In this document: in pieces, positions 9,334-19,149 of the stretch | Layout of the letters: each line of letters starts with the position of its first letter | Position numbering within the stretch: the first letter of the stretch is position 1 | Assembly (NCBI RefSeq): GCF_017873245.1 | Contig: NZ_JAGGJY010000001.1 | Location: 372,001-436,000, forward strand | From: Clostridium tertium | GTDB taxonomy: Bacteria > Bacillota > Clostridia > Clostridiales > Clostridiaceae | Reading direction: 5' to 3' | Length of the DNA: 64,000 nucleotides | The notes under the pieces: model-generated | Seen by the model: only the letters and a program-made list of their open reading frames with translations | Database searches by the model: none | What the model was told of the DNA's origin: nothing | Translations under genes and position numbers: made by a program

Positions 9334-9374
9334 CTAAAAGCGTCAAGTTACTTGCTGTAATTTGGCGCTTTTAG
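9334..9374 (+). terminator. Intrinsic terminator of codY
   Basis: CTAAAAGCGTCAA (9334-9346) pairs with TTGGCGCTTTTAG (9362-9374) over 13 bp with one G-U. The remaining region to 9524 is AT-rich with no gene. Confidence 0.8.
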
Positions 9375-9524
9375 AATTTATAAGAAAAGTCATAATAGTT
9401 TATATAAAAATATTTAATAATGAAAGAAAAATCATAAAATAAAAAATAGAAAAATAAATTGAATTTTCTTATAATGTAAAAGATATTTAATTTTACATTT
9501 ATTGATTTTTAGATGAAAAAAATG

Positions 9525-9553
9525 TTGCTACAACATTTAGCTTATGTTATACT
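9525..9553 (+). promoter_or_regulatory. sigma-A promoter of rpsB-tsf
   Basis: TTGCTA (9525-9530), 17 bp, TATACT (9548-9553), with an extended TG at 9545-9546. A leader of about 95 nt to the rpsB start follows. It is purine-rich with a GGTGCC...GGAAAC segment; no specific S2-binding structure could be assigned. Confidence 0.75.
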
Positions 9554-9658
9554 AACTAAGGTAAATAAATACACACATTATCAGATTTATAAAGATGGTG
9601 CCTTATTTAAGGAAACTTTATAAGAAGGTGATGGAGGAAAAAACCAGGAGGTAACAGA

Positions 9659-10360
9659 ATGTCAGTTATATCAATGAAACAATTATTAGAAGCAGGTGTA
9701 CACTTTGGACACCAAACAAGAAGATGGAACCCTAAGATGGCTCCTTATATATTCACAGAAAGAAATGGAATATATATAATAGATCTTCAAAAGACAGTTA
9801 AAAAAGTAGATGAAGCTTATAACTTCATAAAAGAAGTTGCAGCAGAAGGAAAAGATATCTTATTTGTAGGAACTAAGAAACAAGCTCAAGAAGCTATCGA
9901 AGAAGAAGCAATAAGATCAAACATGCACTTCGTTAATAACAGATGGTTAGGTGGTATGTTAACAAACTTCAAAACTATCAAAACAAGAATTAACAGATTA
10001 GAGACTTTAAAGACTATGGAAGAAGATGGTACATTTGAAGTTTTACCAAAGAAAGAAGTTATAAAGTTAAAAGGCGAAATGGAAAAGCTAGAAAAGAACT
10101 TAGGTGGAATTAAGAACTTAGATTCTACTAACATAGGTGCTATATTTGTAGTTGATCCAAGAAAAGAAAAGAACGCTATTTCAGAAGCTAAGATATTAGG
10201 AATACCAGTAGTAGGTATAGTTGATACTAACTGTGATCCAGAAGAAGTTGATTACGTAATTCCAGGAAATGATGATGCAATCAGAGCTGTTAAATTAATA
10301 ACTGCTAAAATTGCTGATGGTATAATCGAAGGAAGACAAGGCGAACAATTAGCTGAGTAA
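9659..10360 (+). CDS. rpsB: Ribosomal protein S2 (uS2)
   Basis: S2 is a late-assembling 30S protein that recruits S1-type factors. Typical family sequence includes [20 protein letters not shown] at residues 6-25, [12 protein letters not shown] near 91 and [19 protein letters not shown] near 187. The length, 233 residues, is normal. AGGAGG lies 6 nt upstream of the ATG. The usual partner tsf follows 84 nt later, separated by a weak hairpin. Confidence 0.98.
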   Translation: MSVISMKQLLEAGVHFGHQTRRWNPKMAPYIFTERNGIYIIDLQKTVKKVDEAYNFIKEVAAEGKDILFVGTKKQAQEAIEEEAIRSNMHFVNNRWLGGMLTNFKTIKTRINRLETLKTMEEDGTFEVLPKKEVIKLKGEMEKLEKNLGGIKNLDSTNIGAIFVVDPRKEKNAISEAKILGIPVVGIVDTNCDPEEVDYVIPGNDDAIRAVKLITAKIADGIIEGRQGEQLAE

Positions 10361-10367
10361 TAAAATT

Positions 10368-10399
10368 AAAGGGTAGGTGAGTTAACTCATTTACCTTTT
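10368..10399 (+). terminator. Attenuator-like hairpin between rpsB and tsf
   Basis: AAAGGGTAGGTGAG and CTCATTTACCTTTT pair imperfectly (several G-U) around the loop TTAA. It lacks a long T run, so it probably lets part of the transcription through to tsf. Confidence 0.55.
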
Positions 10400-10444
10400 G
10401 ACCTAAATAATAAGGTTTACATTAAGTTAGGAGGAATTTACATT

Positions 10445-11356
10445 ATGATAACTGCTCAATCAGTTAAAGAATTAAGAGAAAAAACTGGTGCAGGAATGAT
10501 GGACTGCAAAAAAGCTTTAACAGAGGCTCAAGGAGATATGGAAAAAGCTATTGAAATATTAAGAGAAAAGGGTCTTGCTGCTGCTGCTAAGAAAGCAGGA
10601 AGAGTTGCTGCTGAAGGTATAGTAAAAACTTACATATCTGAAGATAAGAAATCAGCAGGTATAGTTGAATTAAACTGTGAAACAGACTTCGTTGCTGCTA
10701 ATGAAGAATTTGTAACTTTTGCAGATAGATTAGCTCAAATGGCATCTACAACTTCTGCTGCAACTGTAGAAGAGTTTGTTGCTGAAAAATATGATGCTGA
10801 AAATACAGTTTCAGAAGCACTTACTGCTTTAATAGCTAAGTTAGGTGAAAACATGACTGTAAGAAGATTCAACAAGTTTGCTGTAGTAAATGGTGTAGTT
10901 GAAAGTTACATCCACGGTGGTGGAAGAATCGGTGTTGTTGTTGAATTAGGATGCGATGCTGATAATACTGCTGTTTTAACAGAAGTAGCAAAAGACGTTT
11001 GTATGCAAGTTGCTGCTGCTAACCCAACATTCTTAAGCAGAGAAGATGTAGATCAAGAATCTTTAGAAAAAGAAAAAGAAATCTACAGAGTTCAAGCTTT
11101 AAATGAAGGAAAACCAGAAAACATAGTTGAAAAAATGGTAATGGGAAGAATTCAAAAATACTATAAAGAAGTTTGTCTTTTAGATCAAGCATGGGTTAAA
11201 GATGGCGATAAGAGCATAAGCAAATACCTTCAAGAAAAATCAAAGGAAGTTGGTTCTCCTATAACTATCAATAAGTTCGTAAGATTCGAAAGAGGAGAAG
11301 GTATCGAAAAAGCAGAAGATAACTTCGCAGAAGAAGTAGCTAAGATGACTAAGTAA
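10445..11356 (+). CDS. tsf: Translation elongation factor Ts
   Basis: EF-Ts is the nucleotide exchange factor for EF-Tu. The N-terminal domain carries [20 protein letters not shown] (about 13-32). The EF-Ts signature [15 protein letters not shown] lies near 75-89. The two core subdomains continue to residue 303, a normal length. GGAGGA precedes the ATG by 8 nt. The gene sits between rpsB and a strong terminator, as in most Firmicutes. Confidence 0.98.
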   Translation: MITAQSVKELREKTGAGMMDCKKALTEAQGDMEKAIEILREKGLAAAAKKAGRVAAEGIVKTYISEDKKSAGIVELNCETDFVAANEEFVTFADRLAQMASTTSAATVEEFVAEKYDAENTVSEALTALIAKLGENMTVRRFNKFAVVNGVVESYIHGGGRIGVVVELGCDADNTAVLTEVAKDVCMQVAAANPTFLSREDVDQESLEKEKEIYRVQALNEGKPENIVEKMVMGRIQKYYKEVCLLDQAWVKDGDKSISKYLQEKSKEVGSPITINKFVRFERGEGIEKAEDNFAEEVAKMTK

Positions 11357-11360
11357 TACA

Positions 11361-11390
11361 AAGGAGGACACATATGTGTTCTCTTTTTTT
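11361..11390 (+). terminator. Intrinsic terminator of rpsB-tsf
   Basis: GAGGACAC/GTGTTCTC stem (with one G-U) and a 4-nt loop, extended by A-T pairs, followed by a run of Ts to 11390. Confidence 0.85.
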
Positions 11391-11425
11391 AGGAAGTAAC
11401 CAAATAATATATGGAGGTACTAAGA

Positions 11426-12142
11426 ATGGATAAATGTCAATATAAGAGAGTAATTCTTAAGGTTTCAGGAGAAGCTTTAGCAGGGGTAAATGGATTTGGA
11501 TTTGATTTTGATATAATAAAAAGAATTACATTAGAAGTTAAAGATTTAGTAGACATGGGAATAGAAGTAGGATTAGTAGTAGGTGGAGGAAACATCTGGA
11601 GAGGAAGAAGCGGAGAAGGAATGGATAGATCACAAGCAGATCATATGGGAATGCTTGCTACATGTATAAATGCTTTAGCGCTTCAAGATTCACTTGAACA
11701 AAATGGAGTAATGACAAGAGTTCAAACTGCTATAGAAATGAAAGAAATTGCTGAACCATTTATAAGAAGAAGAGCAGTGAGACATTTAGAAAAAGGTAGA
11801 GTAGTTATATTTGCAGCAGGAACAGGAAATCCATATTTTTCAACTGATACTACAGCAGCTTTAAGAGCAGCAGAAATTGAGGCAGATGTTATACTTTTAG
11901 CTAAAAAAGTTGATGGAGTATATGATAAAGATCCATATAAGTATTCAGATGCTAAAAAATATGATACACTTACTTATATAGAAGTACTTGAAAAAGGCTT
12001 ACAAGTAATGGATTCAACTGCAACTTCATTATGTATGGATAACAATATTCCAATCTTAGTATTTGGATTAGAGGAGCCAGGAAATATAAAGAAAGCTATT
12101 TCTGGTGAAAAAATAGGAACATTAGTTTCATCTAAAAAATAG
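11426..12142 (+). CDS. pyrH: UMP kinase
   Basis: PyrH phosphorylates UMP to UDP in pyrimidine nucleotide synthesis. It belongs to the amino acid kinase superfamily and is unrelated to eukaryotic UMP kinases. [10 protein letters not shown] (about 12-21), VGGGNIWRG (about 53-61) and [17 protein letters not shown] (about 134-150) are diagnostic. ATG 11426 is chosen because GGAGGT precedes it; an in-frame ATG at 11411 overlaps that site. frr follows after 9 nt. Confidence 0.97.
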   Translation: MDKCQYKRVILKVSGEALAGVNGFGFDFDIIKRITLEVKDLVDMGIEVGLVVGGGNIWRGRSGEGMDRSQADHMGMLATCINALALQDSLEQNGVMTRVQTAIEMKEIAEPFIRRRAVRHLEKGRVVIFAAGTGNPYFSTDTTAALRAAEIEADVILLAKKVDGVYDKDPYKYSDAKKYDTLTYIEVLEKGLQVMDSTATSLCMDNNIPILVFGLEEPGNIKKAISGEKIGTLVSSKK

Positions 12143-12151
12143 GAGGTTTTT

Positions 12152-12709
12152 ATGATTAAGGATATTATTCAAAAAGCAGAAGAAAAAATGAAAAAAACTA
12201 TTTCTGTATTAAAATCTGATCTTTCAACTATGAGAGCTGGTAGAGCTAACCCAACAATGCTTGACAGAATACAAGTTGATTATTATGGTAGTCCATGTCC
12301 ATTAAATCAAGTAGCTAATATTTCAGCACCAGAACCAAGAGTTTTAGTAATTTCACCTTGGGAAAAAAGTTTAATGAAAGAAATTGAAAAAGCTATACTT
12401 ACTTCAGATTTAGGAATAAACCCATCAAATGATGGTAGCGTAATCAGATTAGTGGTTCCGGAATTAACAGAAGAAACAAGAAGAAATCTTGTTAAAAATG
12501 TTAAGAAAACAGGTGAAGAAGCAAAAGTTGCTTTAAGATCTATAAGAAGAGAAGCTAATGATAAGATTAAAGCGTTAAAGAAAGATGGAGAAATAACTGA
12601 AGATGAACTTAAAAATTCAGAAGAAAAAGTTCAAAAGATAATAGATTCTTTCGTTAAAGAAGTAGATACAATAATTGTGGCAAAAGAAAAAGAGATTATG
12701 TCAATTTAA
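12152..12709 (+). CDS. frr: Ribosome recycling factor
   Basis: RRF splits post-termination ribosomes together with EF-G. At 185 residues the length is exactly that of the family. Conserved segments include [20 protein letters not shown] (about 130-149) in the long helical bundle and [14 protein letters not shown] near residue 25. AGGAGG overlaps the end of pyrH, giving translational coupling. A strong terminator follows immediately. Confidence 0.98.
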   Translation: MIKDIIQKAEEKMKKTISVLKSDLSTMRAGRANPTMLDRIQVDYYGSPCPLNQVANISAPEPRVLVISPWEKSLMKEIEKAILTSDLGINPSNDGSVIRLVVPELTEETRRNLVKNVKKTGEEAKVALRSIRREANDKIKALKKDGEITEDELKNSEEKVQKIIDSFVKEVDTIIVAKEKEIMSI

Positions 12710-12733
12710 AACCTGCCTTTAGCAGGTTTTTTT
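12708..12733 (+). terminator. Intrinsic terminator after frr
   Basis: AAACCTGC/GCAGGTTT stem with a 5-nt loop and a run of Ts. uppS begins 32 nt later, so some readthrough is likely. Confidence 0.85.
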
Positions 12734-12764
12734 CCATATTAGTAATGGTGGAGGGAACATAAAT

Positions 12765-13526
12765 ATGTTAGATATTTTTAAAACTAATAAAAATAAAATA
12801 AATAAAGAAGAAATAGTTTTAGATAAAGAAAATATACCTAAACATATAGCTATAATCATGGATGGTAATGGAAGATGGGCTAAGCAAAGAAAGCTTCCAA
12901 GAACTATGGGGCATAAAGCTGGTGTTGAAACTATAAGAAGAGTAATAAAAGAAGCTCATATATTAGGAATAAAATACTTAACTTTATATGCATTTTCAAC
13001 TGAAAATTGGAAAAGGCCAGATGATGAAGTTTCTGCACTTATGAAATTGTTAGTTGAATATTTAAGAAGTGAATTAGCAGAATTAAATAGAAATGGCGTT
13101 GTGATTAAAGTTTTGGGTGATATTAACAAGTTACCTATTGATGCTCAAAAGGAAGTCAATGAAGCAATAAATATAACTAAAAATAATAAAGGAATAGTAC
13201 TAAATATAGCTTTCAATTATGGTGGTAGAGATGAGATAATAAGAGCAGTTAAAATGGTATCAGAAGATGCTAAAAAGGGAAATATAAATATAAATGATAT
13301 TAATGAAGAAATATTTGAAAAGTATTTATATACTAATAATACACCAGATCCAGATTTAATTATAAGACCTTCAGGTGAACAAAGAATTAGTAATTTTTTA
13401 TTATGGCAATGTGCTTATTCAGAATTTTGGTACTCCAATGTATGTTGGCCAGATTTTAAAGAAGAACATTTACATAAAGCTATATATGACTATCAGCATA
13501 GAGACAGGAGATATGGCGGAGTATAA
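12765..13526 (+). CDS. uppS: Undecaprenyl diphosphate synthase
   Basis: This cis-prenyltransferase makes the C55 lipid carrier for peptidoglycan and teichoic acid precursors. The active-site motif IMDGNGRWAKQR (about 30-41) holds the catalytic Asp. RPSGEQRISNFLLWQ and AYSEFWY (about 201-225) are the C-terminal substrate motifs. The first 22 lysine-rich residues are a leader not conserved in the family. GGAGGG lies 8 nt before the ATG. cdsA follows after 17 nt. Confidence 0.97.
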   Translation: MLDIFKTNKNKINKEEIVLDKENIPKHIAIIMDGNGRWAKQRKLPRTMGHKAGVETIRRVIKEAHILGIKYLTLYAFSTENWKRPDDEVSALMKLLVEYLRSELAELNRNGVVIKVLGDINKLPIDAQKEVNEAINITKNNKGIVLNIAFNYGGRDEIIRAVKMVSEDAKKGNININDINEEIFEKYLYTNNTPDPDLIIRPSGEQRISNFLLWQCAYSEFWYSNVCWPDFKEEHLHKAIYDYQHRDRRYGGV

Positions 13527-13543
13527 TAAGTTGAGGTGGAAAA

Positions 13544-14338
13544 ATGAAGTTAAATAGTAGATATTTAGGAGCAGCTATGATAGCTCCATTTATACTCTTT
13601 ATTTTACTAGGTGGAATTTGGCTTAAGGCTTTTACAATAGTTATTTCAGTATGCGGTTTATATGAGTTTTATAAGGCATTAAAAGAAAAAAAGTTCAAGC
13701 CAGTGTCTATAGTAGGATATGCACTTTTAGCAATTTTTTATTTAAGAGGAAATAACTTTGAAGAAATTATGTATATTATAGTTCTTGCAGCTATAATTTT
13801 ACTAATTATACCTATTATAAATTTGAAATATACATTTATTGATGTTTCAATAACTTTATTAGGTTTTTTATATGTAGGCGTACTATTTAGCTTTATACCT
13901 ATAGTAAATAGTAAAATTGGTGGCGAGTATTTAGTTTGGTTAATTTTCTTGGGGTCTTGGATTGCTGATACAACTGCATATTATTCAGGTAAGTATTTAG
14001 GAAAAAGAAAGATTTGTCCGGAGGTTAGTCCGAAAAAGACTGTTGCTGGTTCAGTAGGTGGATTCTTAGGAAGCACTATTGGATGTGGAATATATGGATT
14101 AATAATTGGTAAATATATTCCAGAAGCTTCAATAATTCATTTCTTTTTAATAGGTGCATTATGCGGAATAATGGGTCAATTTGGTGATTTAGTTGCATCA
14201 TCTGTAAAAAGATATGTAGGAATTAAAGATTATAGTAATTTAATACCAGGTCATGGTGGTATTTTAGACAGATTTGACTCGATATTATTTAATGCAGCTG
14301 TAGTTTTTTATTATCTAACTTTTATCGTAGGAATTTAG
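13544..14338 (+). CDS. cdsA: Phosphatidate cytidylyltransferase
   Basis: CdsA makes CDP-diacylglycerol, the precursor of all membrane phospholipids here; pgsA at 41.5 kb uses its product. The protein is 264 residues with seven or so hydrophobic segments. The family signature lies near the C terminus: KDYSNLIPGHGGILDRFDS (about 228-246). The start has GAGGTGG 5 nt upstream. A strong terminator follows, separating it from the downstream permease and dxr, with which cdsA is normally adjacent. Confidence 0.96.
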   Translation: MKLNSRYLGAAMIAPFILFILLGGIWLKAFTIVISVCGLYEFYKALKEKKFKPVSIVGYALLAIFYLRGNNFEEIMYIIVLAAIILLIIPIINLKYTFIDVSITLLGFLYVGVLFSFIPIVNSKIGGEYLVWLIFLGSWIADTTAYYSGKYLGKRKICPEVSPKKTVAGSVGGFLGSTIGCGIYGLIIGKYIPEASIIHFFLIGALCGIMGQFGDLVASSVKRYVGIKDYSNLIPGHGGILDRFDSILFNAAVVFYYLTFIVGI

Positions 14339-14389
14339 GCGAAAATAATATAAGAGTAAATATTTGAAATATGTATGATTTATCAATTT

Positions 14390-14425
14390 AAAAAGGTAGG
14401 GAATTGTTATCCCTACCTTTTTTAT
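14390..14425 (+). terminator. Intrinsic terminator of frr/uppS-cdsA
   Basis: AAAAGGTAGGGA pairs with TCCCTACCTTTT around a 7-nt loop, with a T run. Confidence 0.9.
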
Positions 14426-14715
14426 GTTTAAAATAAATTTATATTACTAAAGAGTAAGGTATGTATTAGCATTAAGATTAATATAATCATAGTATGTATG
14501 TTTCAATTAGTGTTCTACAAATTTAAATCTACTAATATATTAAATAGCTAGTATATTAAGCTAAGTAAAATATGAGGATTAAAAACATATATTATTTAAA
14601 TTTTTATATAAGTTACTAAATACTAGATTTACCTTGATTCTTTCAATTAGTGACATATTTTGGTTAACTATAATTTCTAGTACAACTTATATATGAGATA
14701 ATAAGGAGTATTATT
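14426..14715. other. AT-rich spacer with a 12-nt direct repeat
   Basis: No gene is visible. TTTCAATTAGTG occurs at 14501-14512 and again at 14641-14652. A TATAAT at 14669-14674 with a poor -35 (TTAGTG, 14647-14652, 16-bp spacer) may be the promoter of the permease gene, and AAGGAG precedes its ATG. Confidence 0.5.
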
Positions 14716-15672
14716 ATGAAATTATACGATACTTACAATAAAATAATAAATTTAGTAATTACATTTATTATTATTTCATTAATTACAATATTAATAAAAA
14801 ACTATTTTCAACCATTTATTATTGTTGTTATAATGATTTTAATAACTCAGCCAGTATATAAATTTTTTATAAAAACTAATTTACCGAAATCTATATGTGC
14901 AATTTTAAGTTTACTTATAATAAATATTTTTATATTTGTTATAATATTTTATTTTGGAAATACAATTTTAAGTTTATTTTATAAATTTTATAGAAATAAT
15001 ATGTCAGAGGTAGATGCATTTATAAAAAATATGAAAATACTTTTAAATTTTGATTTAAACAAAATGTTACAAACATTAAGTGGATTCTTTAGTAGTAATA
15101 TGATAATGCAAGGTGCAATTGTGACGGGTGATAGTCTTGTTTCTTATTTTTTAGCTAATATAATAGATTACTTTATATTAGTTGATAAGAATAAAATTTA
15201 TGATTTACTAAAAAACTTATTTCCTCAAGAAATTATAAGTAACTTCATGGAGAAAATAAAAAATTTAAAAGAAGTTTTTAAAATAGAGGTAAGATTAATA
15301 ATATTAAGTGCTTTTATAATAACTTTAGGATTTAAGATACTTGGAATACATAATAGTATTTTTTTAGGAAGTTTATGTGCTATTTTAGATATACTTCCTT
15401 TTGTTGGAACAACAATTGTTTTTATGCCAATTATAATATACAATATTATAATGAAGAGGTACTTATTAGTAATTGGATTAATTTCATTATATTTGTTAGA
15501 ACGCTTTGTTAGAGAAATATTAGAGGCTAAATTTCTAAGTAGCAAGCTAGAAATTCATCCATTAATAGTGATAGTGTCGATTTATGTAGGGGTAAAAATG
15601 TTTGGATTTGTAGGTATAATTGCAGGTCCAATTTACAGTATAATTGCAAAAGATATGATTTACAGTAGTTAA
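14716..15672 (+). CDS. AI-2E (PerM/YtvI-type) family transporter
   Basis: A 318-residue integral membrane protein with about seven to eight hydrophobic segments. The family's pattern is visible: paired N-terminal helices, a central soluble-looking stretch (about 90-190), then GILDILPFVGTTIVFMP-like sequence (here CAILDILPFVGTTIVFMP, about 222-239). A closing IYVGVKMFGFVGIIAGP segment lies near the C terminus. The substrate is unknown; family members range from autoinducer export to Na+/H+ exchange. The gene separates cdsA from dxr, which are usually neighbours. dxr starts 23 nt after its stop. Confidence 0.85.
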   Translation: MKLYDTYNKIINLVITFIIISLITILIKNYFQPFIIVVIMILITQPVYKFFIKTNLPKSICAILSLLIINIFIFVIIFYFGNTILSLFYKFYRNNMSEVDAFIKNMKILLNFDLNKMLQTLSGFFSSNMIMQGAIVTGDSLVSYFLANIIDYFILVDKNKIYDLLKNLFPQEIISNFMEKIKNLKEVFKIEVRLIILSAFIITLGFKILGIHNSIFLGSLCAILDILPFVGTTIVFMPIIIYNIIMKRYLLVIGLISLYLLERFVREILEAKFLSSKLEIHPLIVIVSIYVGVKMFGFVGIIAGPIYSIIAKDMIYSS

Positions 15673-15695
15673 ATACTGAATGCTAGGAGGTAAGT

Positions 15696-16856
15696 ATGAA
15701 AAACATTTCAATTTTAGGGGCTACAGGCTCAATAGGTACTCAAACTTTAGATGTAATAAGAAATTCAAATAATGAAATTAAGCTTATAGGTGTAAGTGCT
15801 AATTCATCTGTTGAAAAGATTAAAGAAATAATAAATGAATTTAATCCTAAGTATGTAGCTATGATGGATGAAAAAAGTTCAAAAGCTATTAAAGATTATT
15901 GCTTAGATAAGAATTTAAACATAGAAGTATATTCAGGAATAGAAGGTCTTGAAAAAATTGCTACTTTAGAAGAAATAGATATGGTTTTAACATCAGTAGT
16001 AGGTATGATTGGACTAAGACCAACTATAAAAGCCATTGAAGCAAAAAAAGATATAGCATTAGCTAACAAAGAAACTTTAGTTGTAGCTGGCGAATTAGTA
16101 ATGAAAAAAGCAAAAGAAATGGGAGTAGATATACTACCGGTAGATTCAGAACATAGTGCTATATTCCAAGCTTTAAATGGGTATACTGAAAAAGATGTAA
16201 ATAAAATTATTTTAACAGCATCAGGAGGACCTTTTAGAGGAAAGGATAATGAATATTTAAAAAATGTTACTGTAAAGGATGCGTTAAAACATCCAAAATG
16301 GAATATGGGTCAAAAAATATCTATAGATTCAGCAACACTTATGAATAAAGGACTTGAAGTTATTGAAGCACATTTCTTATTTAATTGTTCATATGAAAAC
16401 ATAGAAGTAGTGGTTCATCCTCAAAGTATAATTCATTCCATGGTAGAGTATAATGATGCAAGCGTTATTGCTCAGTTAGGATCAACCGATATGAAGCTAC
16501 CTATACAATATGCAATTAATAAAAAAGAAAGAAAGCATGCTATAGCAGAAAGACTTAATTTTTATGAAATTGGAGCTCTAACTTTTGAAAAACCTGACTT
16601 AGAAACTTTTAAGTGTTTAAAGTTAGCTTATAAAGTTGGAAGAGAAGGTGGGTTAGCTCCATGTATTTTAAATGGTGCTAATGAAGAAGCAGTAGCGTTA
16701 CTATTAGAAGAAAAGATAAAATTTTTACAAGTTGCAGAAATAATAGAAGAAGCTTTAGAATACTTTAAAGAAGAAAAATCAAAGGAAGTTACTTTAGAAA
16801 ATGTAATTGAATTAGATAAGAAAGTAAGAGAATATATAAGGGCAAGATGGAATTAG
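15696..16856 (+). CDS. dxr: 1-deoxy-D-xylulose 5-phosphate reductoisomerase
   Basis: Dxr catalyses the committed step of the MEP isoprenoid pathway, making 2-C-methyl-D-erythritol 4-phosphate with NADPH. The nucleotide-binding motif GATGSIGTQTLDVIR begins at residue 7. ANKETLVVAGE (about 122) and the metal-binding PVDSEHSAIFQAL (about 147-159) are diagnostic. At 386 residues it is full length. AGGAGG lies 7 nt upstream. With ispG two genes on and uppS upstream, it links isoprenoid supply to cell-wall lipid carrier synthesis. Confidence 0.98.
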   Translation: MKNISILGATGSIGTQTLDVIRNSNNEIKLIGVSANSSVEKIKEIINEFNPKYVAMMDEKSSKAIKDYCLDKNLNIEVYSGIEGLEKIATLEEIDMVLTSVVGMIGLRPTIKAIEAKKDIALANKETLVVAGELVMKKAKEMGVDILPVDSEHSAIFQALNGYTEKDVNKIILTASGGPFRGKDNEYLKNVTVKDALKHPKWNMGQKISIDSATLMNKGLEVIEAHFLFNCSYENIEVVVHPQSIIHSMVEYNDASVIAQLGSTDMKLPIQYAINKKERKHAIAERLNFYEIGALTFEKPDLETFKCLKLAYKVGREGGLAPCILNGANEEAVALLLEEKIKFLQVAEIIEEALEYFKEEKSKEVTLENVIELDKKVREYIRARWN

Positions 16857-16869
16857 GAGGAGAAATATA

Positions 16870-17889
16870 TTGTATATAATCTATGCGTTATTAGGATTTA
16901 GTTTACTTATAATAGTTCATGAACTTGGTCATTTTGTTATGGCAAAGGTTAATGGAATAAAGGTTGAAGAATTTGCTATTGGAATGGGACCTAAAATACT
17001 TTCTACTCAAGGAAAAGAAACAAAATATTCAATAGGTTTGTTTCCTATTGGAGGATATGTTAAAATGATGGGAGAAGAAGAAGAGGTTCAAGATGAAAGA
17101 AGCTTTTCTTCGAAATCGCCTCTTAGAAGAATAAGTGTTATTATAGCAGGAGCAACTATGAATTTCTTATTTGCTATAATTATATTTACAGTATTTTTAA
17201 ATAAGTTTGGATATAGTTTACCTAAGGTAAATAGCTTAATTGAAAATATGCCAGCAGTGGAAGCTGGGTTACAAGAAGGCGATAAATTTTTAAAGGTTAA
17301 TGGAAGTAGAGTATTTTCAGCAGATGATTTAACTATAGGGATAAGTCTTGCAAAAGATAATCCAATTAACTTTTTAGTTGAAAGAAATGGGGAGAAGAAG
17401 GAAGTTACTGTTACTCCTAAGTTGACAGAGGAAAATGGAAGGGAAAGATACATGATAGGCTTTGGATTTGAAAGAATAGATAATCCAGGTATTGTGCAAA
17501 GTTTTAAACAAAGCTTCAAGGAAACACTATCAGTAATTAGTCAAACTTATAAAAGTTTAAAAATGATGATTATGGGAGAAGTTAATTTTAAAACAGATGT
17601 AGGGGGACCGGTATCTATTATTAGAATGTCTAGTGAAGCCGCAAAAAATGGTATATGGAATCTTATGTACTTTATAGCTTTCATAAGTATAAATTTAGCT
17701 GTGTTTAATATGTTACCATTCCCAGCACTAGATGGTGGATGGACTGTAATATTATTAATAGAGCTTATTACAAGAAGAAAAGTTCCAGATAAAGTAGTTG
17801 GGGCAATGAACTACGTTGGAATAATGCTACTTTTTGGGCTTATGATTATAGTTACAATAAAAGATATATTATTCCCTATACAAATTTAG
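16870..17889 (+). CDS. rseP: Site-2 intramembrane zinc protease RseP (RasP)
   Basis: An M50 metalloprotease that cleaves membrane-bound anti-sigma factors and signal peptide remnants. The HEXXH site [13 protein letters not shown] lies in the first membrane helix (about 14-26). A PDZ domain spans about 105-180. The second metal motif [11 protein letters not shown] (about 280-290) lies in a later helix. The start is TTG at 16870, preceded by GGAGGAG about 10 nt upstream, the spacing expected. It lies 13 nt after dxr and 13 nt before ispG. Confidence 0.96.
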   Translation: MYIIYALLGFSLLIIVHELGHFVMAKVNGIKVEEFAIGMGPKILSTQGKETKYSIGLFPIGGYVKMMGEEEEVQDERSFSSKSPLRRISVIIAGATMNFLFAIIIFTVFLNKFGYSLPKVNSLIENMPAVEAGLQEGDKFLKVNGSRVFSADDLTIGISLAKDNPINFLVERNGEKKEVTVTPKLTEENGRERYMIGFGFERIDNPGIVQSFKQSFKETLSVISQTYKSLKMMIMGEVNFKTDVGGPVSIIRMSSEAAKNGIWNLMYFIAFISINLAVFNMLPFPALDGGWTVILLIELITRRKVPDKVVGAMNYVGIMLLFGLMIIVTIKDILFPIQI

Positions 17890-17902
17890 GAGAGAAAAGA
17901 AA

Positions 17903-18952
17903 ATGGAAAGAAAGCAAACAAGAAAAGTTAAGGTTGGAAGTTGTTATATAGGAGGAGATGCTCCTGTATCTATTCAATCAATGACAAATACAGATACTAG
18001 AGATGTAGAAGCTACATTAGAACAAATAAATACTTTATATAAAGCAGGTTGTGAAATAATAAGATGTGCAGTTCCTGATATTAAGGCAGCAGAAGCTTTA
18101 AAGGAAATATGCAAAGATTCACCAATTCCTGTAGTTGCAGATATACATTTTGATTATAAATTAGCTTTAGCAGCTATCGAAAATGGTGTATCGGCGCTAA
18201 GAATAAATCCAGGTAATATTGGAAGTATAGAAAAAGTTAAAATAGTTGCAGAAGCAGCAAAGGCTAAAAACTTACCAATTAGAATTGGTGTAAATTCAGG
18301 ATCTTTAGAAAAGGATATTTTAGAAAGAGATGGAAAGCCAACAGCTAAGGGTTTAGTAGAATCAGCTTTAAGACATGTTAAAATACTAGAAGAATTAGAT
18401 TTTTATGATATAGTTATATCAATAAAATCATCTGATGTTGTAATGATGATAGAAGCTTATAGATTAATGAGTGAAAGTTGTAATTATCCTCTTCATCTAG
18501 GAGTAACGGAATCTGGAACACCTTTTAGAGGAACAATAAAATCAAGTATTGGTCTTGGTACGCTTTTAGCAGAAGGTATAGGTGATACTGTTAGAGTATC
18601 TCTAACTAGTGATCCAATTGAAGAAATAAAGGTTGCAAAAGAAATTTTAAAAGCTTTAAAATTAAGAGAAAGTGGTTTACAATTTATATCTTGTCCTACT
18701 TGTGGTAGAACTCAAATAAATCTTATAAAAATAGCACAAGAAGTTGAAAAAAAATTAGAAAGTATAAATAAAAATATTAAGGTTGCTGTAATGGGATGTG
18801 CTGTTAATGGACCAGGGGAAGCAAGAGAAGCAGATATTGGAATTGCTGGTGGCAGAGGAGAAGGCTTAATCTTTAAAAAAGGTATAATAGTGAAAAAAGT
18901 AAAAGAAGAAGATTTAATTGAAGAGTTAATGAAAGAAATAGAAAATATGTAA
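17903..18952 (+). CDS. ispG: 4-hydroxy-3-methylbut-2-en-1-yl diphosphate synthase
   Basis: IspG is the [4Fe-4S] enzyme that converts MEcPP to HMBPP in the MEP pathway, using ferredoxin or flavodoxin. The TIM-barrel N terminus includes [11 protein letters not shown]. The cluster ligands lie in [12 protein letters not shown] (about 263-274) and [17 protein letters not shown] (about 300-316). The length, 349 residues, is normal. It lies in the place proS occupies in Bacillus, before polC. Confidence 0.97.
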   Translation: MERKQTRKVKVGSCYIGGDAPVSIQSMTNTDTRDVEATLEQINTLYKAGCEIIRCAVPDIKAAEALKEICKDSPIPVVADIHFDYKLALAAIENGVSALRINPGNIGSIEKVKIVAEAAKAKNLPIRIGVNSGSLEKDILERDGKPTAKGLVESALRHVKILEELDFYDIVISIKSSDVVMMIEAYRLMSESCNYPLHLGVTESGTPFRGTIKSSIGLGTLLAEGIGDTVRVSLTSDPIEEIKVAKEILKALKLRESGLQFISCPTCGRTQINLIKIAQEVEKKLESINKNIKVAVMGCAVNGPGEAREADIGIAGGRGEGLIFKKGIIVKKVKEEDLIEELMKEIENM

Positions 18953-18956
18953 TTAG

Positions 18957-19028
18957 AATAATTGACAATGAATAATGAAAAATTAAGTTGAAAAACTGCT
19001 TAATTGACATTTTACATTGTCAATTATT
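18957..19028 (+). repeat. Long inverted repeat between ispG and polC
   Basis: AATAATTGACAATG (18957-18970) and CATTGTCAATTATT (19015-19028) are perfect complements. The sequence inside continues the pairing imperfectly (ATG...AATTAAG against CTTAATT...CAT), so most of the 72 nt can form one long hairpin. It may serve as the terminator of the dxr-rseP-ispG operon. It also resembles dispersed ATTGACAATG-type intergenic repeats. Confidence 0.65.
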
Positions 19029-19149
19029 TCGTTAAATTTTATTTGGCAAATATTAATAAATATTTTACTAAACACTTCAAAAAACATTAAAAAATTAAAT
19101 CACTTAGTATCAACTATGCATTATAAATTGTTTAGGAGGTGTTATTTAT

